A stretch of 64,000 bases of DNA, from NCBI GenBank assembly GCA_052400685.1, contig JBQTGJ010000003.1; one strand, 5' to 3'. The notes beneath the pieces were generated by a model, which was given only the letters and a program-made list of their open reading frames with translations, searched no databases and was not told the DNA's origin. The DNA comes from CAZHHH01 sp052400685. Lineage in GTDB: Bacteria; Bacteroidota; Bacteroidia; Bacteroidales; Marinilabiliaceae. Of the stretch, positions 8,513 to 17,962 are shown piece after piece; within the stretch, counting starts at the first letter, position 1; every line of letters begins with the position of its first letter. Both the position numbers and the translations under genes were made by a program.

Positions 8513-9466
8513 TTATTTACCGAATAGTGAATTTACAAAAGCTTCACGGTCGAAGGGCTGCAAATCGTCAATGCCTTCACCAATACCAATATATTTTACC
8601 GGCACCTTAAACTGATCTGAAACACCAATCACAACACCTCCTTTAGCAGTCCCGTCGAGCTTGGTGATGGCCAAAGCGTTAACCTCTGTAGCCAGGGTAA
8701 ATTGTTTGGCTTGCTCAAAAGCATTCTGACCTGTGGAGCCATCCAAAACCAGTATTATTTCGTGAGGGGCATCGGGCACGACCTTCTGCATTACTTTTTT
8801 GATTTTCGAGAGCTCATTCATCAAATTCACTTTATTGTGCAAACGGCCGGCAGTATCAATAATCACCACATCGGCATTGTTTGCCTTGGCCGACGTCAGC
8901 GTATCAAATGCCACTGAAGCCGGATCAGACCCCATCTTCTGCTTAATCAAAGGGACCTCTACCCGCTGAGCCCAGATCTCTAACTGCTCGATGGCCGCAG
9001 CCCGGAAAGTATCCGCAGCGCCCAAAACAACACTCTTTCCCGCTGCTTTAAACTTGTGAGCCAACTTTCCAATGGTCGTCGTCTTACCAACGCCATTGAC
9101 CCCCACCACCATGATAACATAAGGAGATTTCCCGCTTGGTATATCAAAATCAGACACATCATTGACTTTATTCTCAGCCAAAAGTGCAGAGATCTCCTCT
9201 TTCAAAATTTTATCCAGTTCCTGGGCATTCACAAATTTATCCCTTGCCACTCTGGCTTCAATACGATCAATGATTTTAATGGTCGTATCAACCCCAACAT
9301 CCGAACTGATAAGAACACCCTCCAGTTCGTCAAGAATATCATCATCAACTTTTGATTTGCCAACAACCACGCGAGTAATTTTTTGCAAAACACTCTCTTT
9401 GGTTTTCGACAAGCCTTCATCCAGCCGTTCCTTTTTCGAACGGTTTAAACTTCCGAACAAACCCAT
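8513..9466 (-). CDS. ftsY: Signal recognition particle receptor FtsY
   Basis: SRP receptor GTPase that docks ribosome-SRP complexes at the inner membrane. An N domain is followed by a G domain with G1 GVNGVGKTT, DTFRAAA, DTAGR and TKLDGTAKGG, ending in the usual EGIDDLQPFD stretch. Starting at the ATG at 9466 (MGLFGSLNRSKKERL) gives 317 residues, the normal short Bacteroidota FtsY without an acidic A domain. The 27 codons open upstream overlap the terminator region and are not used. Confidence 0.95.
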   Translation of the reverse strand: MGLFGSLNRSKKERLDEGLSKTKESVLQKITRVVVGKSKVDDDILDELEGVLISSDVGVDTTIKIIDRIEARVARDKFVNAQELDKILKEEISALLAENKVNDVSDFDIPSGKSPYVIMVVGVNGVGKTTTIGKLAHKFKAAGKSVVLGAADTFRAAAIEQLEIWAQRVEVPLIKQKMGSDPASVAFDTLTSAKANNADVVIIDTAGRLHNKVNLMNELSKIKKVMQKVVPDAPHEIILVLDGSTGQNAFEQAKQFTLATEVNALAITKLDGTAKGGVVIGVSDQFKVPVKYIGIGEGIDDLQPFDREAFVNSLFGK

Positions 9467-9545
9467 AATATAATAAATTGATAAATTGGTGGTAAATATA
9501 GTGATAAATAAGCAAAGACTACCCACAGGTGCTATGAACAGTAGC

Positions 9546-9576
9546 AAAAAAAGCTCCCTGAAACAGAGAGCTTTTT
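9546..9576 (-). terminator. Intrinsic terminator downstream of DUF4295
   Basis: AAAGCTCTCTG/CAGGGAGCTTT stem (one G-U pair) with a TTT loop, followed by a T-run on the minus strand. It separates the rpmB-rpmG-DUF4295 transcript from ftsY-rimO. A-rich flanking makes it plausible in both directions. Confidence 0.8.
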
Positions 9577-9603
9577 ATTCATTAAAAGAATCCGGGAATC
9601 CGG

Positions 9604-9759
9604 TTATTTTTTATTAAAGAAATCTTTAACAGCATCGTTGGTAACCATTTCCGTACGGAAAGTGTAGGCACCGGTCTTGGGAGATTTCACCATTTTAATA
9701 ACACGGGTGTGACCTTTACCCGAACCTTTTTGCAGTGTTGCAACTACTTTCTTAGCCAT
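9604..9759 (-). CDS. DUF4295 small basic protein, ribosome-linked
   Basis: A 51-residue Lys-rich protein, MAKKVVATLQKGSGKGHTRV to FFNKK. This family is restricted to Bacteroidota and sits directly after rpmG, as here (10-base gap). Size, charge and constant linkage to L28 and L33 suggest a ribosome-associated role, but no function is established. Confidence 0.9.
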   Translation of the reverse strand: MAKKVVATLQKGSGKGHTRVIKMVKSPKTGAYTFRTEMVTNDAVKDFFNKK

Positions 9760-9769
9760 GACTTAAAAT

Positions 9770-9958
9770 TTACTTGATTTCACGATGTATAGTCATACGC
9801 TTCAAAATTGGGTTGTATTTTTTCAACTCCATTCTATCGGGCGTATTCTTTCTGTTTTTAACGGTAATATACCTGGAAGTACCGGGTAGTCCGCTTTCTT
9901 TGTGCTCAGTACACTCCAGAATTACCTGGATGCGGTTGCCTTTTCCTTTTTTTGCCAT
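9770..9958 (-). CDS. rpmG: 50S ribosomal protein L33
   Basis: A 62-residue basic protein, MAKKGKGNRIQVILECTEHK, with the L33 core SRYITVKNRKNTPDRMELKK and the ending LKRMTIHREIK. Only one Cys is visible, so this is a zinc-free (C-minus) L33. It is the middle gene of rpmB-rpmG-DUF4295. Confidence 0.95.
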   Translation of the reverse strand: MAKKGKGNRIQVILECTEHKESGLPGTSRYITVKNRKNTPDRMELKKYNPILKRMTIHREIK

Positions 9959-9976
9959 TTTTTCTACCCTCCGTTA

Positions 9977-10222
9977 TTATTGTTTTACACTTAAAAAACC
10001 TTTGTCCTGTGCCGATTTTATGGCAGCTTCCACACCAATTTTATTGATTAGTCGTAATCCGGAAGCCGATACTCTCAGCTTAACCCAACGACCCTCTTCA
10101 GGCAAATAGAAGTTTTTGTAAAATAAATTTACATCGAAGCTTCTTTTGGTGCGTCTTTTTGAGTGGGAAACATTGTTTCCTACCATGGCCCTTTTGCCAG
10201 TTATTTCACAAACTTTTGACAT
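9977..10222 (-). CDS. rpmB: 50S ribosomal protein L28
   Basis: An 81-residue ribosomal protein, MSKVCEITGKRAMVGNNVSH, then KRRTKRSFDVNLF and LRVSASGLRLINKIG, typical of L28. It is first in the rpmB-rpmG-DUF4295 operon, with an 18-base gap to rpmG. Confidence 0.96.
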   Translation of the reverse strand: MSKVCEITGKRAMVGNNVSHSKRRTKRSFDVNLFYKNFYLPEEGRWVKLRVSASGLRLINKIGVEAAIKSAQDKGFLSVKQ

Positions 10223-10553
10223 TGCTCAACCGTTTTTTAATATCTACGTTTTTCAAACAGAGCGCAAAATACGTTATTTTATTCCAAAAAAACAAATAAC
10301 TCACTTTTTTATTTACCTGTTTTATACATTTTTATTCCAAAAAATGATTTTTGTTTAGGTAATCTTTCACACTTATCAGAAGAAAGACTTTAAATAAGTT
10401 GATTAAAAATCGATAAAACAATTAATTAAGATTTATTAATCATTGTTATTAAAGCAAAAATAACACATTTAGCCTTATTTTTCAAGTTGAAACGTCTAAA
10501 AATCCCTGTCCATCAAATCCAACTTATAATCTGATAACAGTGTAATATTTTGT
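10223..10553. other. AT-rich intergenic region between cinA and rpmB
   Basis: 331 bases between two minus-strand genes. It must hold the cinA 3' end and the rpmB promoter. I see no repeat copy, no strong hairpin and no clear TAnnTTTG box; it is simply AT-rich. Confidence 0.5.
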
Positions 10554-11801
10554 TTATAAATCGTTATTTTCGATTAACTTTTTTAACCGTATTAAGCCGG
10601 TATCAGCAGTTCGCATGATAACCCGGTCACGCATCTGTCCCAATTGAAAACAGTCGCTAACCACCTTATGAGCCGAAGCCCATGCTATCCAGACTGTTCC
10701 CACCGGTTTATCCTTGCTGCCACCCGACGGACCGGCAATTCCTGACGTAGCCACCGCAAAATCAGTTTTAAACACATCTACAGCTCCTTTGGCCATTTGT
10801 TCAACAACTTGCCTGCTAACGGCGCCATACTGGTCTAAATCGGCTTTGTTTACACCTAAAACGCGATTTTTTATTTCGTTGGAATAAGCAACCAAACTTC
10901 CTTTAAATACTTCAGATGCACCAGGAACAGCCGTTATTAAATGAGCCATTAAACCACCGGAACAACTTTCAGCCAAAGAAACCGTTTTATGTTGTTGCTT
11001 TAGCAGATTAATAATTACTTCGCCGATTGCCTGATCTTCTTCTGCATAGATATTATCGCCAATGATAGGTTTAAGCGCTTCAACCGAGTTTTGAATGGCC
11101 GATTTAAGCAATTGTTGGTCGTTTCCCCTTGCAGATAAACGAAGACGAATTTTACCTGGCGATGGCAGATATGCCACTTTTATGAACTTCGGCACCGCAT
11201 CTTCCCACCCCGACAACATCTCGGCTAATACGGCTTCCGGGATATTATGAATCAAAATTGTTTTATGCTCAACAAATCCTGTGTCAAAAGACTTTCGTAA
11301 CCGCGGTAATATTTCATGATGCATTGCGTGTTGCATCTCCGTAGGCACACCGGGCATGCTGACCACCACCCCGCCATTGTATGAAAACCAAAGAATGGGT
11401 GCTGTGCCGACCGGATTTCGAATCACCGTTGCCGATTCCGGCACCAGCGCCTGATCCTGATTCAGCTGGTTTAGATTTTTAACCCGTCCTGATAAAAAGG
11501 TCTTTACATCGGCTAACACTTGTTCATTGTGCACCAATTTTGTATTGAAGAATTCACACAAAGTATTTTTGGTGATATCATCACGGGTCGGCCCCAGACC
11601 GCCTGTTATGAGAACTATCTTTGATCGTTCGGTTGTTTCACGCAACACCGAAAGAATTTCTTCATGGTCGTCGCTAACCGAAGTTATACGGTTAACATAA
11701 AACCCTTCCTTATTAAGTTCCTGGCCCATCCAGGCTGAGTTTGTATCAATGACCTGCCCAATTAGTAGTTCATCGCCAATTGTAATAATATCAACTTGCA
11801 T
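10554..11801 (-). CDS. cinA: CinA family protein (competence/damage-inducible, NMN deamidase type)
   Basis: 415 residues in two domains. The N-terminal MoCF-like domain (IITIGDELLIGQVIDTNSAW, TGGLGPTRDDITK) matches ADP-ribose pyrophosphatase-type CinA. The C-terminal domain (SLAESCSGGLMAHLITAVPG, then GIAGPSGGSKDKPVGTVWIA) matches PncC nicotinamide-mononucleotide amidohydrolase. It probably recycles pyridine nucleotides. It follows the M48 protease gene after 73 bases. Confidence 0.93.
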   Translation of the reverse strand: MQVDIITIGDELLIGQVIDTNSAWMGQELNKEGFYVNRITSVSDDHEEILSVLRETTERSKIVLITGGLGPTRDDITKNTLCEFFNTKLVHNEQVLADVKTFLSGRVKNLNQLNQDQALVPESATVIRNPVGTAPILWFSYNGGVVVSMPGVPTEMQHAMHHEILPRLRKSFDTGFVEHKTILIHNIPEAVLAEMLSGWEDAVPKFIKVAYLPSPGKIRLRLSARGNDQQLLKSAIQNSVEALKPIIGDNIYAEEDQAIGEVIINLLKQQHKTVSLAESCSGGLMAHLITAVPGASEVFKGSLVAYSNEIKNRVLGVNKADLDQYGAVSRQVVEQMAKGAVDVFKTDFAVATSGIAGPSGGSKDKPVGTVWIAWASAHKVVSDCFQLGQMRDRVIMRTADTGLIRLKKLIENNDL

Positions 11802-11874
11802 AATTTATTGAGATTAAAGACTATAGAATTTAATCCATATCTATAATTTGATAATAAAAACCGCTATTTTTCTT

Positions 11875-13149
11875 TTAACAAAATTTATCCAAAGCACTGA
11901 GGCGCTCCAGCAATGGCGGATGTGAATAATGAAAAAAGACGTACCAGGGATGTGGTGTGGGATTACTCAACGCTGATGCGGATATTTTTTTTAATGCCGA
12001 CTGAAGTGCTTCAGCCTTACAATATCTGGCCGCAAAGGCGTCGGCCTGATATTCCTGTCGGCGTGAAAGCAGTGTCATGGCCAACCCTATAACGCCGCTC
12101 ACGGGTGTATACAATAAGCCAAAACCCAGTAATCCAATGTGAAAAGTCGGTTCGTCGACCCCTAAAGCCTGCGAAACAGCCGGATAATTAATAAACCAAC
12201 CCAGCAGAAACAGTGTCAGCCCACTCTGTAAAATTCCCAGAATTGTGCCTCTAATTGTATGTTTTAATTTATTATGGCCTATTTCATGGGCCAGTACAGC
12301 CACTATTTCGTCGTTGGTTAATTCATCAATTAAAGTATCAAACAAGACAATTTTTTTATTTTTTCCAAAACCACTAAAAAAGGCATTTGATTTGGTAGAT
12401 CGTTTAGATCCATCCATCACAAAAATATTTTCGAGTGTAAATCCAGTATTACGACTCATTGTTTCAATAGCCTTTCTTAATTCACCATCATCCAATGGTT
12501 TAAGTTTGTTAAAAAGCGGCAAAATAACAGAGGAATAAAATTTACCAAAAAAGAGCATAAATAACGCTGTCACCGCCCATGCGTAAAGCCAAAAACGGGT
12601 GCCTGCCCAGCCATAAAACCAGATAAATAAACCCAGTAATAAACCGCCAATAATTCCACCCAAAAGCAATGATTTTAAGATGTCGCTAAAAAACAGAACC
12701 GGTGTCGTTTTATTGAAATCAAATTTTTGTTCTATCACAAATGTTTCATACACCGAAAAAGGCAAGGAGACTATCGTCGTTCCCAATCCGATGAGACCGA
12801 AAAATAACAGGGGCAGCCATAACCAGCTTTCAGTATAACCTTTCAGCCATTCATGAATAAAAGCAAATCCGTTAAACCAAAGCAATGCCAACAAAACCAA
12901 CAATGAAAATAACGAAGATAATATCCCAAACTGATAGTTCACCTTTCGGTAAGCTTTTTGTTTTTTGAATTGTTCCTCTGAAAATACATCTTTAAGACGA
13001 TCAGGCACTTCTTGTGCCCAGTTTTTACTATTCAGCGCATCTAAAAAGAAACCCCAGACAGAATCCAACAAGATAATTGCCAGTATAACATAAAATAAAG
13101 CTGTGTGTTGCATCATATATTCATAAAAAACAGAAAAGCCAGACACCAT
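11875..13149 (-). CDS. M48 family zinc metalloprotease (Ste24/CAAX-protease-like)
   Basis: A 424-residue integral membrane protease. The zinc site is HEIGHNKLKHT (HExxH) near residue 283, with a likely third ligand in the RRQEYQADAFA stretch. Several hydrophobic segments precede and follow it, as in Ste24/HtpX-type enzymes. The long N-terminal domain with an EQFKKQKAYRK stretch matches the peptidase_M48_N type. Family members degrade misfolded membrane proteins or process prenylated peptides; the substrate here is unknown. It lies 42 bases after lgt, in the same direction. Confidence 0.88.
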   Translation of the reverse strand: MVSGFSVFYEYMMQHTALFYVILAIILLDSVWGFFLDALNSKNWAQEVPDRLKDVFSEEQFKKQKAYRKVNYQFGILSSLFSLLVLLALLWFNGFAFIHEWLKGYTESWLWLPLLFFGLIGLGTTIVSLPFSVYETFVIEQKFDFNKTTPVLFFSDILKSLLLGGIIGGLLLGLFIWFYGWAGTRFWLYAWAVTALFMLFFGKFYSSVILPLFNKLKPLDDGELRKAIETMSRNTGFTLENIFVMDGSKRSTKSNAFFSGFGKNKKIVLFDTLIDELTNDEIVAVLAHEIGHNKLKHTIRGTILGILQSGLTLFLLGWFINYPAVSQALGVDEPTFHIGLLGFGLLYTPVSGVIGLAMTLLSRRQEYQADAFAARYCKAEALQSALKKISASALSNPTPHPWYVFFHYSHPPLLERLSALDKFC

Positions 13150-13191
13150 ACTAATGCCTGACTCTTCTATGGTTTAAAATCTCTTCATTGA

Positions 13192-14019
13192 TTATTTTCT
13201 TTTACCTGCCGCTGTTTCAACCGGCGGGCGTCGAAAAGCCCGGTATATTAAATATCCTCCCAAAATAACAAAAGGAATACTAAGTATTTGTCCCATATTA
13301 AAAGTCATGGCATTCTCAAATGCTTCCTGATTTTCCTTCACAAATTCAATTAAAAAACGTGCCAGAAAAATCCCAATAAGAAATACGCCAAAAATAAGTC
13401 CCGGACGTTTATGAGCGTCCTTTTTCCAATACATGTACATCAGCAACACAAAGGTGGCCAAATAAGCCAAGGCCTCATATATTTGCGATGGATGTCGGGG
13501 TATTTCCGGATTGGCAACATGGGCTCTCAAAAACTGAAAGCCCCATGGTAAAGTGGTTTCAGCACCTACTATTTCCGAATTCATCAGGTTCCCCATTCGA
13601 ATAAAAGCCCCGGCCAAAGCCACCGGTATTACCATCCGGTCGAGCGTCCACAACATAGATCGTTTGGTCACCTTTTTCGAGAACAACCAAATGGCAATTA
13701 AAATACCAATTGCCCCTCCATGGCTGGCCAGTCCACCTTCCCAGACTTTCAATATATCTTCGGGATGCACGGAGTAATAATCCCAGCCGTAAAAAAAGAC
13801 ATGTCCCAGACGAGCTCCAACAACCGTAGCCACCATGACGTAAATAAACAACTTGTCGAGCCACTCTTCCGGTGCATTTTCGCGCCGAAACATGCGCTCC
13901 ACAATATAATAACCCAATAAAAAGGCCACAGCAAAAAAGACCCCGTAGTATCGAACCGTAAGCGGTCCCAACGAAAATATTTCGGGGGCCGGTGCCCATG
14001 TGATAAAATTAAAAAACAT
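13192..14019 (-). CDS. lgt: Prolipoprotein diacylglyceryl transferase
   Basis: Transfers diacylglyceryl from phosphatidylglycerol to the lipobox Cys of prolipoproteins, the first step of lipoprotein maturation in the inner membrane. The Lgt signature appears as RMGNLMNSEIVG, and the catalytic region as RHPSQIYEA; about seven hydrophobic segments are present. I took the ATG at 14019 (MFFNFITWAPAPEIFSLG), the usual Lgt N-terminus near the first helix. Fourteen more codons upstream are open. Several lipoproteins in this window are its likely clients. Confidence 0.93.
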   Translation of the reverse strand: MFFNFITWAPAPEIFSLGPLTVRYYGVFFAVAFLLGYYIVERMFRRENAPEEWLDKLFIYVMVATVVGARLGHVFFYGWDYYSVHPEDILKVWEGGLASHGGAIGILIAIWLFSKKVTKRSMLWTLDRMVIPVALAGAFIRMGNLMNSEIVGAETTLPWGFQFLRAHVANPEIPRHPSQIYEALAYLATFVLLMYMYWKKDAHKRPGLIFGVFLIGIFLARFLIEFVKENQEAFENAMTFNMGQILSIPFVILGGYLIYRAFRRPPVETAAGKRK

Positions 14020-14118
14020 AAACTTATTATTTTGAAGTGACTTAATAAATTTTGATGCCACCTGTATTATAAAATTAACTGTTCTAATGAAAGATGAACC
14101 ACCAGCATTAGTTCTATT

Positions 14119-14263
14119 TAGAGTCTGTCTATAAAGTCCAACTTCTGCGTTATGCTTGCTCTCAAAATGGTCATTTACGGGAGTAAACTCACATTTTTCG
14201 AGCTGCGCAAGCCTTGAATTTGAACTTTATAGCTCAAGCTCCCGACTTTATGGACAGGCACTA
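14119..14263 (+). repeat. MITE-like repeat, variant B, complete (145 bp)
   Basis: Starts TAGAGTCTGTCTATAAAGTC and ends with the inverted copy of TAGTGCCTGTCCATAAAGTC, so the termini are about 20-bp inverted repeats with 17 matches. Both ends finish in TA, as expected for insertion at a TA target. It lies two bases from the next copy and upstream of lgt. Confidence 0.8.
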
Positions 14264-14265
14264 TT

Positions 14266-14440
14266 TAGTGTTTGTCTATAAAGTCAATTTCTGCGTTACG
14301 CTTGTCATAAAAACAGTCATTTACGAAAAGGAAACTGTCTCCGTCTTCTTCCTCCTTGTAAAGCATAATCAAAGCAATAGCTTTGCTTATGCCTTTACTT
14401 CGTTCGTCAGTTCCTTGATTTTTATGACTTCGCAACCCTT
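14266..14440 (+). repeat. MITE-like repeat, long form, right end missing
   Basis: Starts TAGTGTTTGTCTATAAAGTC and follows the 222-bp form through the central palindrome (GCATAATCAAAGC with its inverted partner) and the TTTTTATGACTTCGCAA block, then loses similarity before the right terminal repeat. With the previous copy it fills most of the 549-base gap between secA and lgt. Confidence 0.75.
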
Positions 14441-14568
14441 AAAATAACGTTTACCTGTGACTGTTGTTGTTTCACTATAATTAGCTCATCCAGTACATTA
14501 AAACATCGTCTTAAAGTTACAAACAAAAGCCGGATTTTTATCTTAACCGGATCATCTTATGCTAACAA

Positions 14569-17500
14569 CTATAAACCTTTACCGTGGCACTGTTTGTATT
14601 TTTTACCACTGCCACAGGGACAAGGATCATTACGGCCTACTTTTTTCTCCACCCTTACCGGTTCCAAATGTTGCGGTTGCTTAGGATCTGCGCCTTTACG
14701 GTTCATCGGAGAACCGGCACCCGGCTCATCTTTTTGGGTTCGTAAATGGCTTAAATCGACCTTGCGACGTTTATCTCCTTCACGCACCTGACTGGCATCG
14801 CGAATGGGAATGTGAGCTTTAGAAAGCGAAGCAACCACTGACCTGTTGTTTTTTTCAACCATTAATTTAAACAGATCAAACGATTCAAATTTATAAATCA
14901 ATAAGGGGTCCTTCTGTTCATATGAAGCATTTTGAACCGCCTGCTTCAGGTCATCCAGTTCACGCAAGTGTTCTTTCCAGGCCTCATCGATGGTAATAAG
15001 CATCATAGCCTTCTCAAATGAGCGGGCCAATTCCCGGCCTTCAGTCTCATAGGCTTTTCTCAAATTCGTGGTAATCTGAAATACACGCTGACCATCAGAA
15101 ATGGGAACAACAATATTTTCATAGGTCTCAGCCTTGGTTTCAAACACATTTTTTATAACAGGATAAGCCTGTTTAGCCATGGCTTCAATTTTGCGTTGAT
15201 AGCTTTTCCAGACCACTTCGTGCAACTTATCAATCAACTCATTGTCACGTGCTTTAAGAAACTCATCTTCAGTAAAAGGCGAATCAATGGAAAAAATCCG
15301 TATCAGCTCCATTTTAAAACCTTCGTAATCGGCTAACTCATGATACTCACTCAAAATAGCTTCGGCACTATCATACATCATATTTGATATTTCCACCTGC
15401 ATCCGCTCGCCAAACAACGCATGTCGACGTTTTTTATAAATGACCTCACGTTGTGAATTCATCACGTCATCGTACTCCAGCAATCGTTTACGAATACCAA
15501 AGTTGTTTTCTTCAACTTTTTTCTGAGCCCTTTCGATGGATTTTGTAATCATACTGTGCTGAATCATCTCCCCATCTTCAACGCCTAACCGGTCCATATA
15601 CCGAACCAATCGATCGGAACCAAACAGACGCATTAAATCGTCCTCCAAAGAGACAAAAAACTGAGATGAACCCGGATCACCCTGACGACCTGCACGACCA
15701 CGTAGCTGACGGTCGACACGTCGTGATTCATGGCGCTCGGTACCAACAATGGCCAAACCACCAGCCTTTTTCACCTCCGGCGATAACTTTATATCGGTAC
15801 CACGACCTGCCATATTGGTTGCAATGGTAACAACCCCTTTCTTACCGGCATCGGCCACAATATCGGCCTCTCGTTGGTGTAATTTGGCATTCAATACGTT
15901 GTGCTGAATTCCCCGCAGCTTCAACATACGGCTTAGTAATTCAGAAACTTCAACCGAAGTTGTACCAACCAGAACCGGTCGGTTATTTTTAACCAGTTCA
16001 ACAATTTCTTCAATAACAGCATTGTATTTTTCACGCTTGGTCTTGTAAACCTTATCTTCCATATCCTTGCGCTGGATTGGCCGGTTGGTTGGTATTACCA
16101 CCACGTCCAGTTTGTAGATATCCCAAAGCTCGCCTGCTTCCGTCTCTGCCGTACCTGTCATACCCGACAGCTTGCTATACATCCGGAAATAATTTTGTAA
16201 CGTAATGGTTGCATACGTTTGCGTGGCTGCTTCGACCTTAACGCGCTCCTTGGCTTCAATGGCCTGGTGTAAACCGTCAGAATAACGACGACCTTCCATA
16301 ACACGGCCTGTCTGTTCATCCACAATTTTCACCTTATTATCCATCAAAACATACTCCACATCTTTCTCGAACATCACATAGGCCTTCAAAAGCTGGTTGA
16401 TGGTATGAACCCGTTCCGACTTAACGGCATAATTCTGCATCAGTTCATCCTTCTTAAGAACCTTATCTTCATCCGACAAACCGGCATTTTCAAGTTCCGA
16501 TAATTGTGAAGCAATATCCGGGAGTACAAAGAATTCTTTATCTTCCGAATCATCAGTAATCAAATCAATACCCTTATCGGTCATTTCGACCGAGTTGGTT
16601 TTTTCATCGATAACAAACAACAACGGATCGGTGACTACATACATTTTTTTATTATTCTCCTGCATGTAGAAATTTTCCGTTTTTATCATAGCCGCTTTCA
16701 TGCCCGGTTCGCTCAAAAACTTAATCAACGGTTTATTTTTGGGCATTCCTTTAAAAGCTCTCAGCAACATCAACGCGCCTTCTTCCTGTTCTTTATTATC
16801 CGAAGAATTCATCTTTTGTTTGGCTTCGGCCAAATAGCGGGAAACCATATTTCGCTGAATATCGACGATTTTTTCAACCTTTGGACGCAATTCCACAAAT
16901 AATTGGTCATCTCCTTTCGGCACCGGACCAGAAATAATCAATGGCGTCCGTGCATCGTCAATCAACACTGAGTCGACCTCGTCGACAATGGCATAGTTGT
17001 GCTTGCGTTGAACCAGGTCGTCGGGTGAAATGGCCATATTATCGCGGAGGTAATCGAACCCAAATTCGTTATTGGTACCATAAGTAATATCAGCCTTATA
17101 GGCATTACGGCGTTCCTCAGAATTGGGCCGGTGCTTATCAATACAATCCACGCTTAACCCGTGAAACATAAATAACGGTCCCATCCATTCCGAGTCACGT
17201 TTGGCCAAATAATCGTTAACAGTAACCAAGTGAACCCCTCGTCCGGTCAATGCATTCAAAAATACAGGTAAAGTGGCAACCAGTGTTTTACCTTCACCGG
17301 TAGCCATTTCTGCAATTTTACCCTGATGCAAAACGACACCCCCTATCAACTGCACATCGTAATGCACCATATCCCAGGTGATTTCATTTCCCCCAGCCAA
17401 CCACTTATTATGATAAATGGCCTTATCGTCCTCAATTTCAACAAAATCATGCAAAGCAGCTAAATCCCTGTCAAACTGAGTTGCCGTTACAACAACCGTC

Positions 17501-17883
17501 TCATTTTCGGAAAAACGACGAGCGGTCTCTTTTACTACCGAAAAAGCTTCCGGCAAAATAGCGCTTAAAGCATCTTCGAATTTTTCTGTAATCGACTTTT
17601 CAAGACGGTCGACTTCATCATACATTGCTTCGCGTTCAGTGATATCTGGATTTTCATCATCGATACGTTTTTTGATGGCATCAATTTGCGCCTGTTCCTC
17701 TTTCACGTGATCACGCAACTGCTGTTTCAGTATTTCGGTTCGATTTCTGAGTTCGTCGTTTCCAAGCGCTTGTATGGCAGGATAAGCAGCTTTAATTTGC
17801 TCAAGAATAGGGGCAATTTCTTTCATGTCGCGATCCGACTTATTACCCAAAAACGTGGATAATATACTATCAATAAAACCCAT
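14569..17883 (-). CDS. secA: Preprotein translocase ATPase SecA
   Basis: Motor ATPase of Sec-dependent export. Walker A reads MATGEGKTLVATLP, DEVDSVLIDDARTPLIISG is the DEAD-box and following block, and GRAGRQGDPG belongs to the second helicase lobe. The C-terminal zinc-binding SecB/lipid contact motif is CPCGSGKKYKQCHG. At 1104 residues it has the insertions (about residues 330-500) seen in Bacteroidota SecA compared with 900-residue enzymes. It appears to be transcribed alone. Confidence 0.97.
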   Translation of the reverse strand: MGFIDSILSTFLGNKSDRDMKEIAPILEQIKAAYPAIQALGNDELRNRTEILKQQLRDHVKEEQAQIDAIKKRIDDENPDITEREAMYDEVDRLEKSITEKFEDALSAILPEAFSVVKETARRFSENETVVVTATQFDRDLAALHDFVEIEDDKAIYHNKWLAGGNEITWDMVHYDVQLIGGVVLHQGKIAEMATGEGKTLVATLPVFLNALTGRGVHLVTVNDYLAKRDSEWMGPLFMFHGLSVDCIDKHRPNSEERRNAYKADITYGTNNEFGFDYLRDNMAISPDDLVQRKHNYAIVDEVDSVLIDDARTPLIISGPVPKGDDQLFVELRPKVEKIVDIQRNMVSRYLAEAKQKMNSSDNKEQEEGALMLLRAFKGMPKNKPLIKFLSEPGMKAAMIKTENFYMQENNKKMYVVTDPLLFVIDEKTNSVEMTDKGIDLITDDSEDKEFFVLPDIASQLSELENAGLSDEDKVLKKDELMQNYAVKSERVHTINQLLKAYVMFEKDVEYVLMDNKVKIVDEQTGRVMEGRRYSDGLHQAIEAKERVKVEAATQTYATITLQNYFRMYSKLSGMTGTAETEAGELWDIYKLDVVVIPTNRPIQRKDMEDKVYKTKREKYNAVIEEIVELVKNNRPVLVGTTSVEVSELLSRMLKLRGIQHNVLNAKLHQREADIVADAGKKGVVTIATNMAGRGTDIKLSPEVKKAGGLAIVGTERHESRRVDRQLRGRAGRQGDPGSSQFFVSLEDDLMRLFGSDRLVRYMDRLGVEDGEMIQHSMITKSIERAQKKVEENNFGIRKRLLEYDDVMNSQREVIYKKRRHALFGERMQVEISNMMYDSAEAILSEYHELADYEGFKMELIRIFSIDSPFTEDEFLKARDNELIDKLHEVVWKSYQRKIEAMAKQAYPVIKNVFETKAETYENIVVPISDGQRVFQITTNLRKAYETEGRELARSFEKAMMLITIDEAWKEHLRELDDLKQAVQNASYEQKDPLLIYKFESFDLFKLMVEKNNRSVVASLSKAHIPIRDASQVREGDKRRKVDLSHLRTQKDEPGAGSPMNRKGADPKQPQHLEPVRVEKKVGRNDPCPCGSGKKYKQCHGKGL

Positions 17884-17962
17884 AATGGTTCAATTCTAAA
17901 ATTTATAATATAAAAACAGAGAAATGTCTTAAAAAGACTAATTGTGGTAGAAAATACGATAT

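Noticed and set aside
13559..13999. A 146-codon minus-strand frame
   Set aside because: A different frame of lgt, which has all its signature motifs.
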